A stretch of DNA of 64,000 bases from an uncultured Clostridium sp. Its GTDB lineage: Bacteria > Bacillota > Clostridia > Clostridiales > Clostridiaceae. This document shows, in pieces, positions 17,231-26,372 of this stretch (position 1 is the stretch's first letter; every line of letters begins with the position of its first letter). The stretch lies in the NCBI RefSeq assembly GCF_947072515.1, contig NZ_CAMTIG010000009.1, positions 1 through 64,000 on the forward strand. The letters run 5' to 3'. A program made the translations under genes and the position numbers. Under the pieces are notes generated by a model. The model worked only from the letters and a program-made list of their open reading frames with translations. It searched no databases and was not told where the DNA came from.

Positions 17231-17932
17231 ATGGCATATTTATTAGAAGAAATAAAGTTAAGTAATAAAATTTTTTACTACTTACTTAAGAATAATAGAT
17301 TAGAAAAAAATGAAGAGGAGTTATATAAAGCTTACTCAGAAAATGAAAATATTATGGAATTAGTTAAAGGACTTGGAGAAGATTCAGAGTGTTATATAAA
17401 AAAGTATGGTGGAATAGTATATCTTATTCCAAATGAAGAAAACGATTTTTTAGGATATTCTAAAGGAGAACTTAAAAAGGTTCTTTGTAAATCAGGAGCA
17501 AATGACAAAGATTATTATTTGTCTCAATTTACAATTTTAACTTTTTTAGTTACTATGTATGGAGCTCAAGGAAATACAGCTAACTCAAGAGAATATATAA
17601 AACTTGGAGATTTTATTAATATAATTACAGATAATTTAAATGAAGGCGTAAAGAGAAGCAATGAGAAGAATGGAATTGCTTTTGAAAATATTTTAGAGAG
17701 GTTTGAAGCTTTAAAGAGTAGTGATAAAAAAACAACATCGAAGACTACAAAAGAAGGCTTTATAAATACTATTTTAAAATTTTTAGAAAAACAAGGGTTA
17801 ATAAATTATATTGAAGAAGATGAAATGATATTGCCAACTAAAAAGTTGAATAATTTTATGGATTGGAATCTTTTAAATAAAAATAATTATGCCAGAGTTT
17901 TAAAGGCTTTAGGTGAGGTGGAAGATGAGTAA
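17231..17932 (+). CDS. jetB: Wadjet subunit JetB (MksE/KITE-like)
   Basis: A 233-residue protein between jetA and jetC. In Wadjet and MksBEF condensins this place is held by the small tandem winged-helix (KITE) subunit that binds the kleisin. Visible are a first helical domain (about 1-70, ending YLIPNEENDFLGYSK) and a second with TTKEGFINTILKFLEKQGLINYIEEDEMILPTKK split over about 165-215, which reads as a winged helix. AAGGAG lies ahead of its ATG. Its 3' end overlaps the jetC start by eight bases. Identification by context and domain shape. Confidence 0.78.
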   Translation: MAYLLEEIKLSNKIFYYLLKNNRLEKNEEELYKAYSENENIMELVKGLGEDSECYIKKYGGIVYLIPNEENDFLGYSKGELKKVLCKSGANDKDYYLSQFTILTFLVTMYGAQGNTANSREYIKLGDFINIITDNLNEGVKRSNEKNGIAFENILERFEALKSSDKKTTSKTTKEGFINTILKFLEKQGLINYIEEDEMILPTKKLNNFMDWNLLNKNNYARVLKALGEVEDE

Positions 17933-20900
17933 AATAAATAAACTTAGAATAGTAAATTTAAATTATAATAATAATAATTTTAAAATAAATGATGAATTGT
18001 TTTATTTAAATAATGAAAATACTTTATTTAATTTAAGAAATGGTGGAGGAAAATCTGTTTTAGTTCAAATGATAACAGCACCTTTTGTAAGAGGAAAATA
18101 TAGAAAAACTTCAGATAGACCTTTTGAAAGTTATTTTACAACATCAACACCATCTTATATTTTAATAGAATGGAAACTTGAACATGAGGCAGGATATCTT
18201 TTAACAGGAATGATGGTTAGAAAGAAAGATACTAGTTCAGATGAAAATTCAAAGGAAAAATTAGATATAATAAATTTCATCAATGAATATAGAAGTGAAA
18301 ATGAATTTGATATAGAAAATATAAAGATAGTAGAAGAAGACAGTAGAAGTAAGAGAGTAAAGAGTTTTGGAAATACTAAAAAGTTTTTTGAAGATTTAAA
18401 GAAGAATAGAGATGTAAAATTTAATTATTATGATATGAATAATTCAAAAACTAGTAGAGATTACTTTAATAAACTTCTAGAGTATGGAATAGATCATAAA
18501 GAGTGGGAGGGGATTATTAAAAAGATAAATGTAAAAGAATCAGGACTTTCAGAGCTTTTTAATGAGGCTAAAGATACTACAGGATTAATAAAAAAATGGT
18601 TTATTCCCAATATAGAAAATAAGCTTGATAAAGATGAAAGTAGAATTAAAAATTATAGAACACTTATAGAAAGTTATATTAAGCAATATAAGAAGAATAG
18701 AGCAGATATTGAGAAAAAAGAAAAAATAGAAAGATTTAATGAGCTATCAATAGAACTTTTTGAAATGTCAAAAATGGGAGTAAATAATATTTTTGAAAAG
18801 GAAAGACTTGAAAATGTTATAAAAAATACATTGATAAAATTAAATGAAGAAATAGAGTTTAGAGAAAAAAGAGAGCTTAAATTAGAAGAAGAAAAGGAAA
18901 AACTTATAGAAAAAATAGAAGAGCTAAATTATGAAAAATTATCTATAGAGATTCATAAAAATAAAGATGATGAAGATAGATTAAAAGAAGAATTAGATGA
19001 AGTTAAAGAGTGGATTAAGAAAGCTAATGAAGAGGAAGAAGTAGCATTAAGAGAAAAATCTATTTTAGAATGCGCAAAAATTCATAAAAGATATAGTGAA
19101 TGTTCTAAAAAGCTGCAGGAAATAGAAAATAAATTAGAAGTGTTAAGAAATAAAAGCGAAGACTCTAAAGAAGAGATATTAAATTTAGGATACACATTAA
19201 AATTAATTACAAAAGAAGAATTGGATGTATTAAAGAAAGAATTTTTAGAGATTACTGAAAAAGAAAATATATTAGAACAAGAAAAAAAGGGGATTGAAGA
19301 AGGGTTAGATAGAGATAGAAAATATTTAAGAGGCTTAGAAAGTAGTAAAGGTGAATATAAAGCAAAAGTTAATGAATTTAATTTTAAGGAAAGTAAATTT
19401 AATAAAGTTTATGATTTCAATATAAATAGAAATATAGAAGATTTATTAGAAGAGAATAGTTTATTAGAAATAGATGAAAAAATAAGAGATGAAAAGATTA
19501 ATTTAGATAAAAAGAAGAAACAAACTAGAGAAGGAATTTTTACTTTAGAAAAAGAGAAAAAAGATAGAAGTAATGAAAGAGAAACAATAAGGGAAGAAAT
19601 AAATAAAATTAAATTTACTTTAGAAAATAAAAAAGAACGATTTGATGAGTTAAATAGGGACTTAGAAGAAAGAAAAGGTATATTAAAATTTATAGATTTT
19701 AGTGAAGAAAGAATATTTGAAAGTAAAGAGATAAAAAAGGAATTTAATAAAAAACTTGAAGGGTTTAGAGAAGATATAAAGATATTTGGAGATGAGAAAG
19801 AAAAGATTGAAAAGGAAGCAAATAAATTAAAGACAGGAAATATAATTCATATACCTAAGGAAATATTAAGTAGATTAAAAGAAAAAGATATAAAAGTTAT
19901 ATATGGATTAGAGTGGCTTAAGAAAAATGGAAATAGCGAAGAGCAGAATATAAATCTTGTGAAAAAGAATCCATTTATTCCGTATTCATTAATTATGGAA
20001 AAAAGAGAAATAGAATTATTAAAAGAAGATGAATTTGACTTTTTTACATCTAATCCAATATCAATAATTGAAAGGGAAGAGTTAAGCAAAGGAGTAAAAG
20101 AGAGTGTAGGAAAAGTTATAGAAATACCGGGAGTAAAATTTATAGTTTCATTTAATAATAAGTTATTAAATGAAAAGGAACTTTTAGAAATTATAAGAGT
20201 AAAAGAAGATGAAACAAAAAAATTAGAATTAAAAATAAATGAAAAAAATGACTCTATAGAATTATATGATGAAAAATTAACTAAAGTAAAAATATCAAAA
20301 TTAAGTTTAGAATTATACGAAGAGATAAAAAATGACATAGAAAAATTAAGAATAAGAGAAGCAGAAATAAAAGAAAATACATTATATTTAGATAAAGAAA
20401 TTTCAAGACTTAGTGATGAAATAAGGGATAAAGAAAAAGTTATATTAACTTTAAATGAAGCAGAAAGTTTTAATGAGAAAAAGAAAGAAGCTTTTGATGA
20501 GTTTAAGGAAGAATATAAAAGATATGTGGTTAATAAAGAAAAGTTAGCAGAAGTAGAAATGAAAATAGGATTAATAAGTAAAGAGATAGAAAGCAATGAA
20601 GAAAAATTCAAGAACTTAAGTAAAGAATTAAGAAATATTATAGATGAAATAAATAAGTATAATAATTTAAAAGACGAGAAGGAAAGAGAGCATTTTGAAT
20701 ATATTTCTTATGATAAAGGAACAAAAATAGAGAAAGATAAAGAAGATTTGCTAGCAAGATTTAAGGCTTTAACTGTAGAAATAACAAGTTCAGAAGAGGA
20801 ACTTATAAAAGAAAAGATTGAAAAACAAAGTGAATATGTAGAGAGTGAAAAAGAATTAATAGAAGCTGCTGATGAATATAAGTTAGAAGAAAAAGATTAT

Positions 20901-22307
20901 ATAAGTGAAGCTTATAATAAAATTAAGGAAAGAGAAATAAAAAAATTAATTAAAAAAATAGGGGACAAAGAAAGACGTTTAAATAAAGATTATAATAAAA
21001 TAGATAAGGCTATAGCAGTTAAGGATACAGAAACTAAGAATCTTTATAAAAAGCTTAATGAGGAATGTAAAAAAGAAGAAATAAAAGAAAAGAAAAGTCT
21101 TATAGAAAAAAACTTTAAAGAAGAAATAGGAAAAGTAAATATAGAAATTAAAATTTTAGAAAAAGAAAAGAAGGAATTAAAGAAGGAAAAGGAAAAACTT
21201 AATAATGCACTAGGAAGCTTAAGTGAATATAAGGACTTGAAGACAAATGAGGAATTAGATTTTAAAATAAATATTAATAATATATATGATGAAGCAAGTA
21301 TTTTAAAGAGAGATTTAAATATTATTAAAGGTAAAATAAATAAAAATGCTATAAATATTAAAGACAGAATGATAGAAATTGAAATAAGTAAGGACTTTAA
21401 AGATGAATTATTCTTTAAAGATTCAATAGAAACTTTAAAAAGATTAAATGAAAATCCAAAAGGATTTACAAAACAATTAGAAATTATTTTAGAATCCTAT
21501 AAGTATATGTTAGATAAACTTAAAGCTGATATTGAGTTTATACAAAAGGAAGAGGAAAAAATCATAGTAAATATTTTAGAATATATAGAAGAAATTCATT
21601 TGAATATAGGGAAAATAGATGATAATTCGGCTATAGAAATAAAAGGCAGAAAGCTTAAAATGCTAAATATAGATACACAAAATTTTGAAGAGGAAAAAGA
21701 GAGTTATAAAGTTAGAGTACGAAATTATATTATAGATATAAGAGAAAGAGCTTTAGGAGAACTTAAGAAAAATGAAACTATAGAGGAGATAATAAGTACA
21801 AATATAACTACAATAAAATTATATGACGAGGTTGTGGGAATAGGAAATATAGATATAAAGCTGTATAAAATAGAAGAGGATAAACAAAGGAAAATAAGCT
21901 GGCAAGAGGTTGCTAAAAATTCTGGAGGAGAAGGATTCTTATCGGCGTTTGTAATATTATCAAGTTTACTATCCTATATAAGAAGAGATGAAAATGATAT
22001 ATTTACAAAAAATGAAGAAGGAAAAGTTTTGGTGATGGATAATCCATTTGCACAAACAAATGCAGCACATCTTTTAAAGCCATTAATGGATATAGCAAAA
22101 AAAAGTAATACACAGTTAATTTGCTTAACAGGACTTGGAGGCGAATCAATTTATAATAGGTTTGATAATATTTATGTTCTAAATTTAGTGAATTCACGAT
22201 TCAAAGAAGGAATAAAAAATCTGAAAAAAGAGCATATAAAAGGAAAGGATGAGGCTGAAATTATATCGTCTAGATTTAAATTGGAAAATCAAATAAAGTT
22301 GTTCTAA
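17925..22307 (+). CDS. jetC: Wadjet subunit JetC (SMC-like ATPase)
   Basis: JetC is the SMC-type motor that extrudes DNA loops so that JetD can cut small circular DNA. The 1460-residue protein has Walker A (NGGGKS, with Lys43), a long charged coiled coil (about 230-620 and 760-1180) around a globular hinge (about 640-750), then the ABC signature SGGEGFLSAF (about 1333) and Walker B VLVMDNPFAQTN (about 1368). Walker B has Asn in place of the usual catalytic Glu. ATG 17925 is preferred over GTG 17913 because AGGTGG sits just before it. It overlaps jetB by eight bases. Confidence 0.9.
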   Translation: MSKINKLRIVNLNYNNNNFKINDELFYLNNENTLFNLRNGGGKSVLVQMITAPFVRGKYRKTSDRPFESYFTTSTPSYILIEWKLEHEAGYLLTGMMVRKKDTSSDENSKEKLDIINFINEYRSENEFDIENIKIVEEDSRSKRVKSFGNTKKFFEDLKKNRDVKFNYYDMNNSKTSRDYFNKLLEYGIDHKEWEGIIKKINVKESGLSELFNEAKDTTGLIKKWFIPNIENKLDKDESRIKNYRTLIESYIKQYKKNRADIEKKEKIERFNELSIELFEMSKMGVNNIFEKERLENVIKNTLIKLNEEIEFREKRELKLEEEKEKLIEKIEELNYEKLSIEIHKNKDDEDRLKEELDEVKEWIKKANEEEEVALREKSILECAKIHKRYSECSKKLQEIENKLEVLRNKSEDSKEEILNLGYTLKLITKEELDVLKKEFLEITEKENILEQEKKGIEEGLDRDRKYLRGLESSKGEYKAKVNEFNFKESKFNKVYDFNINRNIEDLLEENSLLEIDEKIRDEKINLDKKKKQTREGIFTLEKEKKDRSNERETIREEINKIKFTLENKKERFDELNRDLEERKGILKFIDFSEERIFESKEIKKEFNKKLEGFREDIKIFGDEKEKIEKEANKLKTGNIIHIPKEILSRLKEKDIKVIYGLEWLKKNGNSEEQNINLVKKNPFIPYSLIMEKREIELLKEDEFDFFTSNPISIIEREELSKGVKESVGKVIEIPGVKFIVSFNNKLLNEKELLEIIRVKEDETKKLELKINEKNDSIELYDEKLTKVKISKLSLELYEEIKNDIEKLRIREAEIKENTLYLDKEISRLSDEIRDKEKVILTLNEAESFNEKKKEAFDEFKEEYKRYVVNKEKLAEVEMKIGLISKEIESNEEKFKNLSKELRNIIDEINKYNNLKDEKEREHFEYISYDKGTKIEKDKEDLLARFKALTVEITSSEEELIKEKIEKQSEYVESEKELIEAADEYKLEEKDYISEAYNKIKEREIKKLIKKIGDKERRLNKDYNKIDKAIAVKDTETKNLYKKLNEECKKEEIKEKKSLIEKNFKEEIGKVNIEIKILEKEKKELKKEKEKLNNALGSLSEYKDLKTNEELDFKININNIYDEASILKRDLNIIKGKINKNAINIKDRMIEIEISKDFKDELFFKDSIETLKRLNENPKGFTKQLEIILESYKYMLDKLKADIEFIQKEEEKIIVNILEYIEEIHLNIGKIDDNSAIEIKGRKLKMLNIDTQNFEEEKESYKVRVRNYIIDIRERALGELKKNETIEEIISTNITTIKLYDEVVGIGNIDIKLYKIEEDKQRKISWQEVAKNSGGEGFLSAFVILSSLLSYIRRDENDIFTKNEEGKVLVMDNPFAQTNAAHLLKPLMDIAKKSNTQLICLTGLGGESIYNRFDNIYVLNLVNSRFKEGIKNLKKEHIKGKDEAEIISSRFKLENQIKLF

Positions 22308-22393
22308 AAAAATATATTTAGTAGGTAGATATAATATTGAAATTAGTGATGATATAATTAAAGACAAGAAAAGTATTAAAGGAGTGATGAATA

Positions 22394-22960
22394 ATGGAAA
22401 TTTTAAATTCAAATAATATTTATACATTACAAGAATTTTTAGAATTTGAAAATTCTACAGATGAAATTTTAGAGTTTATCAGTGGATACATTTATAATAA
22501 ATCTTTTACGTCATTAAATCATAATACTATAGTTAATGCTATGTCAAGAAAAGTTTCTGAATATTTAGATGATAAACCATGTAGAGTTTTTACGGAGCAG
22601 ATAGAAGTAATATTAGGAGAAAATAGAGTTAAGCCAGATGTATTTGTTGTTTGTAAAGGAAAAGATAATAAATATGAAAAAGTTGGGCAATCATTAGTAT
22701 CGATACCTATAGTAATTTTTGAAATAGTATCAGCAAGCAATGCGGAATTAGATACTATTATAAAAATGAATTTATATGCTAAACATGGAATTGAAGAATA
22801 TAATTTAGTTTATCAAGAAGGAACAATTATTCAATATAAATTAAATGAGCATGGATCATATTATTTAAATAAAGCATATGAAAAAAATGATATTTATAAA
22901 AGTATAACTTTAGATAATTTTAAGATGGAAATAAAAGAAATATTTAAAGATGTAGAATGA
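22394..22960 (+). CDS. Uma2-family putative endonuclease (PD-(D/E)XK fold)
   Basis: A 188-residue protein of the Uma2/DUF820 type. Features are an ISGYIYN strand with a following His43, KPDVFVV (Asp82), IFEIVSAS (Glu110) and a downstream Asp120/Lys124 before YAKHGIEEYNLV. These correspond to the restriction-endonuclease-like active site. The function of the family is poorly known and members are often scattered in mobile or defence regions. It starts 87 bases after jetC with its own AAAGGAGTGATG, so it may be cotranscribed. Whether it takes part in Wadjet defence is unknown. Confidence 0.82.
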   Translation: MEILNSNNIYTLQEFLEFENSTDEILEFISGYIYNKSFTSLNHNTIVNAMSRKVSEYLDDKPCRVFTEQIEVILGENRVKPDVFVVCKGKDNKYEKVGQSLVSIPIVIFEIVSASNAELDTIIKMNLYAKHGIEEYNLVYQEGTIIQYKLNEHGSYYLNKAYEKNDIYKSITLDNFKMEIKEIFKDVE

Positions 22961-22992
22961 AAAAGTAATTTTAATTAAAGTGAAATTAAGAG

Positions 22993-23019
22993 GAGACACA
23001 CTAAATTTTAGTGTGTCTC
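22993..23019. terminator. Strong hairpin after the Uma2 gene
   Basis: GAGACACACTAAA pairs with TTTAGTGTGTCTC. No T-run follows on either strand, so it is a weak or factor-assisted terminator between convergent genes. Confidence 0.5.
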
Positions 23020-23056
23020 AGCTTGTATAAACAATCCCTAAGCTTACATATCTATA

Positions 23057-23530
23057 TTATTTTTTACTTTTTTGAGCTTCGTATTTTAATTTACCTTCTT
23101 CATAGTTCTTTTTATCTTCTTCAGTTTCAAGAATTAATTTTGGAACTTGAGCAGGTTTACCTTCATTATTTAAAGCAACCATTGTAAAGTATGCAGATAA
23201 TGCTTTATTTCTATAACATACATCCTTACATTCTAAGCTTTCAACTTCTACAATTACTTTAACTTGCATAGAAGATCTTCCAGCATAAACAACTTCAGCA
23301 GTACAAGTAACTAAATCTCCTATGTAAATTGGTAGATGAAATTGTAATTCATCAACTCTAGCAGTTACCGTATTAGTATTAGCATATCTTCTTGATGCTG
23401 CATAAGCAGTTGAATCCATCATTTTCATAATTTCTCCACCATGCATATTCCCAGAAATATTTGCTTGGTGTGGCCAAACAACTCCACTAGTTACTATTTT
23501 TGAATCTGATGGTCTTTTTTCTAAAATCAT
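23057..23530 (-). CDS. Acyl-CoA thioesterase (hotdog fold)
   Basis: A 157-residue hotdog-fold protein. The family core is clear: VVWPHQANISGNMHGGEIMKMMD, with the conserved Asn-x-x-Gly-x-x-Gly-Gly loop and Asp, then AVTARVDELQFHLPIYIGDLV-like strands and a C-terminal basic tail (EAQKSKK). This is the YciA/BACH-type acyl-CoA hydrolase group, which cleaves acyl-CoA to free acid and CoA. The substrate range cannot be told. The start is preceded by AAAGGAG. Monocistronic. Confidence 0.88.
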   Translation of the reverse strand: MILEKRPSDSKIVTSGVVWPHQANISGNMHGGEIMKMMDSTAYAASRRYANTNTVTARVDELQFHLPIYIGDLVTCTAEVVYAGRSSMQVKVIVEVESLECKDVCYRNKALSAYFTMVALNNEGKPAQVPKLILETEEDKKNYEEGKLKYEAQKSKK

Positions 23531-23957
23531 ATAAATTTCTCCTTTGTTACATATAAAACTTCGTATTAATATTATGTGTAAAACTATTATATTTAAGTCT
23601 TAAAATTTTCTCTTTAATATTAATTAATAATAATTATTAGTTAACAAAAAGAATTATAAATGAAAAACGGAAAAAATGCAAGGAAGAATTTTGAAGATAC
23701 ATTAAATAGATTTAAATACAATCAAGAAAAAAAGTCTTTTATTTTATAATAATTGCAATTTTAGAAATATATTTAGGGTTTAAATTGAAAAATAAAGTTA
23801 AAATAATTAAAAATAATTTAATTGTAAGGAGATTAATATAGTATATAATTATATTAATTTCCTATTTTTATAGAGAAATAAATATAATTAGAATATATAG
23901 TTAAAATTGCTTAATTAGGAGATAATAAATAGATACAATAGATAAAAGGAGAGCAGT
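23531..23957. other. 427-base intergenic region with an orphan terminator
   Basis: AT-rich and without an open frame of note. It contains the thioesterase 5' region at its left end and a strong plus-strand hairpin with T-run at 23827-23870 (listed separately). No gene on the plus strand precedes that hairpin. Confidence 0.6.
23827..23870 (+). terminator. Orphan intrinsic terminator
   Basis: AGGAGATTAATATA (23827-23840) pairs with TATATTAATTTCCT (23850-23863), 14 pairs with one wobble, followed by ATTTTTA. No plus-strand gene lies upstream of it within the intergenic region, so it would end a short noncoding transcript or a leader of the next gene. Confidence 0.55.
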
Positions 23958-25793
23958 ATGGAAGGAAAATGTTACTTTTGTGGGAAAGATGTGACTAATA
24001 GAACAGCAAAAAGACATGCAAAAACATGTAGCGTATTTCAAGAAAAAAATGAAGAAGGAATAAAATTATCTAAGAGTCTTAAGGAAAGATTTATTATAAA
24101 AATAAATGATAAAGAAACTAAAAAATTCACACTATACATAGTAATGGATTCATATTTAAAGTTAAGAGAGTTAGATAATTTTATTAGAGATATATGGGTA
24201 GAGTGTTGTAATCATTTAAGCTTATTTAAGATAAATGGAGAAAGATACTTTAGTAATACAGAGATAAATGATGGAGAAAATCAAGAGTACAGATTAGAAG
24301 AAATCTTCGATATAGGAGATAAATTTGATTATGAATATGACTTTGGAACTACTACATATTTAGAAGGAGAAATAATAGATAAAATAAAATCAGGAGACAA
24401 TGCGCCACAAATAGAAATAATTATTAGAAATAATAAAATTGGAGCGGTAAATTCTCCAAGAGAAGATGAATGTGGGTATGTAGGAAATATAGATATAGAA
24501 GAAAAGTATAAGCCGGGAAATAGTACAAAATTAAGTGAAGAGAAAAAAAGCTTAAATAATATTACAGAATTATCTAGTAGAATGAATAGTCATTTACAAG
24601 CGGTTGAAAATGAAGAGGCATTAGAAGGATATTTTAATGAGAATTTAATTGAAGATTTCATGAAAAAGGTAGAAAAGAGTTTTCAAAAGGATTTGAAAAG
24701 AAAATTAGATTGGAGTTCAAAAGAGATAATATCTTACTTAAATAAAAATGAAATAAAATATATTTTAGATAGGTTATCAATAATGTATTTAGAAAATGCT
24801 AAAAAAGCAGAGTTAGTAAATATATATATGGATAATTATGTGGAAAGATATAAAGAGATATTTACAAATATTCCAATAGATATTTATGAAGACTTAATGG
24901 AGTTAAAGAAAAATAATTATAATATGGACATAGATTATCTTGCATCATTTAATAAACCAGAAGTATTGAATGAATTAGGAATAGCAAATGTAGGAACTAA
25001 TAATAAAAGTGACGTTAGATTTTTTATTCCAAAAGAAATTGCAAAATTAATTGAGGAAACAGAATTTGATATAAACAGAATAGAGAAAAATAGTGAAATA
25101 TTAAATTTTTCAAAGGGACTAACAAGGTATTATGGTGTAATTCCTATATTTAAACTTGGTGAACTATTAGTGGAGTATGAAATAATAGAAGAAAAAGAAG
25201 GTAGAAAAAAAGATATCCTTATGTATGGATTAGATGCCATGTTAAAGATAGGATACTTAGGAGAAATTTCAGTTTTATATGAAGATGGCCTTGTTATAGA
25301 TTCTGGTATTGTAGATGTAGAGAATATAATACAAATATTAGATGATGAGAGAGAGTATAAAATATTTCCCAAATATAAGATAGAAAATTATAAGGATGCT
25401 GAAGAAATAGTAGAAGAAAAGGAATTCAAAAAGCTTAGAAACTTTATTGAAAGTTTAGGTTTAGATAGAGATATGGCAAATTCAGAAATTGAAGATTTTT
25501 ATTATATGTATCAATTAGAATCAAAAGAAGAAATAGAGAAAATGATAGAAGAGGAATATCCTTTACCTGAAGAGATTAAAGTAAAATTAAAAAATATCCT
25601 TTTTGAAGCATTAGATTCTATACCATGTTGGAGATTAAAAGGATATAGTCAAAAAGAAGTAGATGGGATTAATTATAAGGTTATAGAAAAAGTTAAAATG
25701 GGAAGAAATGAATTGTGTCCTTGCGGAAGTGGTAAGAAATTTAAAATGTGTTGTGGACAAAAAGTTATAAAGGTTAATTTTAAAGATAAATAG
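23958..25793 (+). CDS. Zinc-finger / pRiA4b ORF3-like / SEC-C protein
   Basis: A 611-residue protein. The N-terminus has a short zinc-finger-like motif (CYFCGKDVTNRTAKRHAKTC, about residues 5-24). Next comes a pRiA4b ORF-3-like domain (about 45-190) with the hallmark FDIGDKFDYEYDFGT. A long helical acidic middle follows. The C-terminus carries a SEC-C zinc motif, GRNELCPCGSGKKFKMCCG (Cys-x-Cys...Cys-Cys). pRiA4b ORF3 proteins are frequent on plasmids and mobile elements, but their function is unknown; SEC-C often binds partner proteins. AAAGGAG lies ahead of the ATG. Confidence 0.85.
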   Translation: MEGKCYFCGKDVTNRTAKRHAKTCSVFQEKNEEGIKLSKSLKERFIIKINDKETKKFTLYIVMDSYLKLRELDNFIRDIWVECCNHLSLFKINGERYFSNTEINDGENQEYRLEEIFDIGDKFDYEYDFGTTTYLEGEIIDKIKSGDNAPQIEIIIRNNKIGAVNSPREDECGYVGNIDIEEKYKPGNSTKLSEEKKSLNNITELSSRMNSHLQAVENEEALEGYFNENLIEDFMKKVEKSFQKDLKRKLDWSSKEIISYLNKNEIKYILDRLSIMYLENAKKAELVNIYMDNYVERYKEIFTNIPIDIYEDLMELKKNNYNMDIDYLASFNKPEVLNELGIANVGTNNKSDVRFFIPKEIAKLIEETEFDINRIEKNSEILNFSKGLTRYYGVIPIFKLGELLVEYEIIEEKEGRKKDILMYGLDAMLKIGYLGEISVLYEDGLVIDSGIVDVENIIQILDDEREYKIFPKYKIENYKDAEEIVEEKEFKKLRNFIESLGLDRDMANSEIEDFYYMYQLESKEEIEKMIEEEYPLPEEIKVKLKNILFEALDSIPCWRLKGYSQKEVDGINYKVIEKVKMGRNELCPCGSGKKFKMCCGQKVIKVNFKDK

Positions 25794-25796
25794 ATG

Positions 25797-25836
25797 AAAG
25801 ATTCTAATTAAAAGTTTTAATTAGAATCTTTTTTTA
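25797..25836 (+). terminator. Intrinsic terminator after the SEC-C gene
   Basis: AAAGATTCTAATTAAAA pairs with TTTTAATTAGAATCTTT, followed by a run of T. Confidence 0.9.
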
Positions 25837-25843
25837 AAATTAG

Positions 25844-25872
25844 TTGACGATATCACTAATTAGTGATATATT
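25844..25872 (+). promoter_or_regulatory. marR promoter with a palindromic operator in its spacer
   Basis: TTGACG (25844-25849), an exact 17-base spacer and TATATT (25867-25872). The spacer holds almost all of a perfect 20-base palindrome, ATATCACTAA/TTAGTGATAT (25850-25869). The +1 expected 7 bases after the -10 coincides with the A of the ATG at 25879, so the mRNA appears leaderless. Autoregulation by the encoded MarR protein is the simplest reading. Confidence 0.8.
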
Positions 25873-25878
25873 AAATGT

Positions 25879-26322
25879 ATGGAAAACAGAGTTGATAAAA
25901 ATAATAATTTAAATTTAAACCTAAAAGCATTGATAGCTTTAAGTAGGGCGGAACAAAAAGTTCATCAAAAGGAATATGTAACTATAAAGGAGTGTGGACT
26001 TACTGTATCACAGTTTGGCGTATTAGAAGTACTTAATCATAAAGGTGATTTAAAAATATGTGACATTATTGAAAAAGTACTTGGAACATCAGGAAATATA
26101 ACTGTTGTAATAAAAAACCTTGAGAAAGATGGACTTATAAAAAAGTATCCAGATCCTGAAGATAAAAGAGCTGTGCTTATTAGTATAACTGAAAAAGGAA
26201 AAAACATTATAGATAATATGTTTCCAAAACACTTGGAAAATATAAATAATATTTTTTCAGTTTTAACTGATGAAGAAAAACAAGATTTAATAAAAATAGC
26301 AAAAAAACTAACAAATAGATAA
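25879..26322 (+). CDS. MarR-family transcriptional regulator
   Basis: A 147-residue MarR-type winged-helix repressor. The recognition region TVSQFGVLEVLNHKGDLKICDIIEKVLGTSGNITVVIKNLEKDGLI (split by the wing) and the wing PDPEDKRAVLISIT are canonical. There is no Shine-Dalgarno, because the promoter places the transcript start on the ATG. The palindrome in its promoter recurs before the pirin gene. With azoreductase and pirin downstream, it is probably a quinone/electrophile-sensing repressor like the Bacillus MhqR or YodB type; that specificity is inference. Confidence 0.9.
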   Translation: MENRVDKNNNLNLNLKALIALSRAEQKVHQKEYVTIKECGLTVSQFGVLEVLNHKGDLKICDIIEKVLGTSGNITVVIKNLEKDGLIKKYPDPEDKRAVLISITEKGKNIIDNMFPKHLENINNIFSVLTDEEKQDLIKIAKKLTNR

Positions 26323-26336
26323 AAATTTTTAAAAAT

Positions 26337-26356
26337 ATATCACTAATTAGTGCTAT
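26337..26356. promoter_or_regulatory. Second copy of the MarR operator, upstream of pirin
   Basis: ATATCACTAATTAGTGCTAT repeats the marR-promoter palindrome with one mismatch in the right arm. It overlaps TATATA just before the pirin ribosome binding site, so binding there would block a pirin promoter. Confidence 0.75.
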
Positions 26357-26372
26357 ATAAGGAGTGGAAAAG

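Noticed and set aside
19847-20611. 254-residue minus-strand frame inside jetC
   Set aside because: Composed of repeated Ser, Phe, Asn, Leu and Ile, as expected for the antisense of a Lys/Glu-rich coiled-coil sequence. No ribosome binding site; shadow of jetC.
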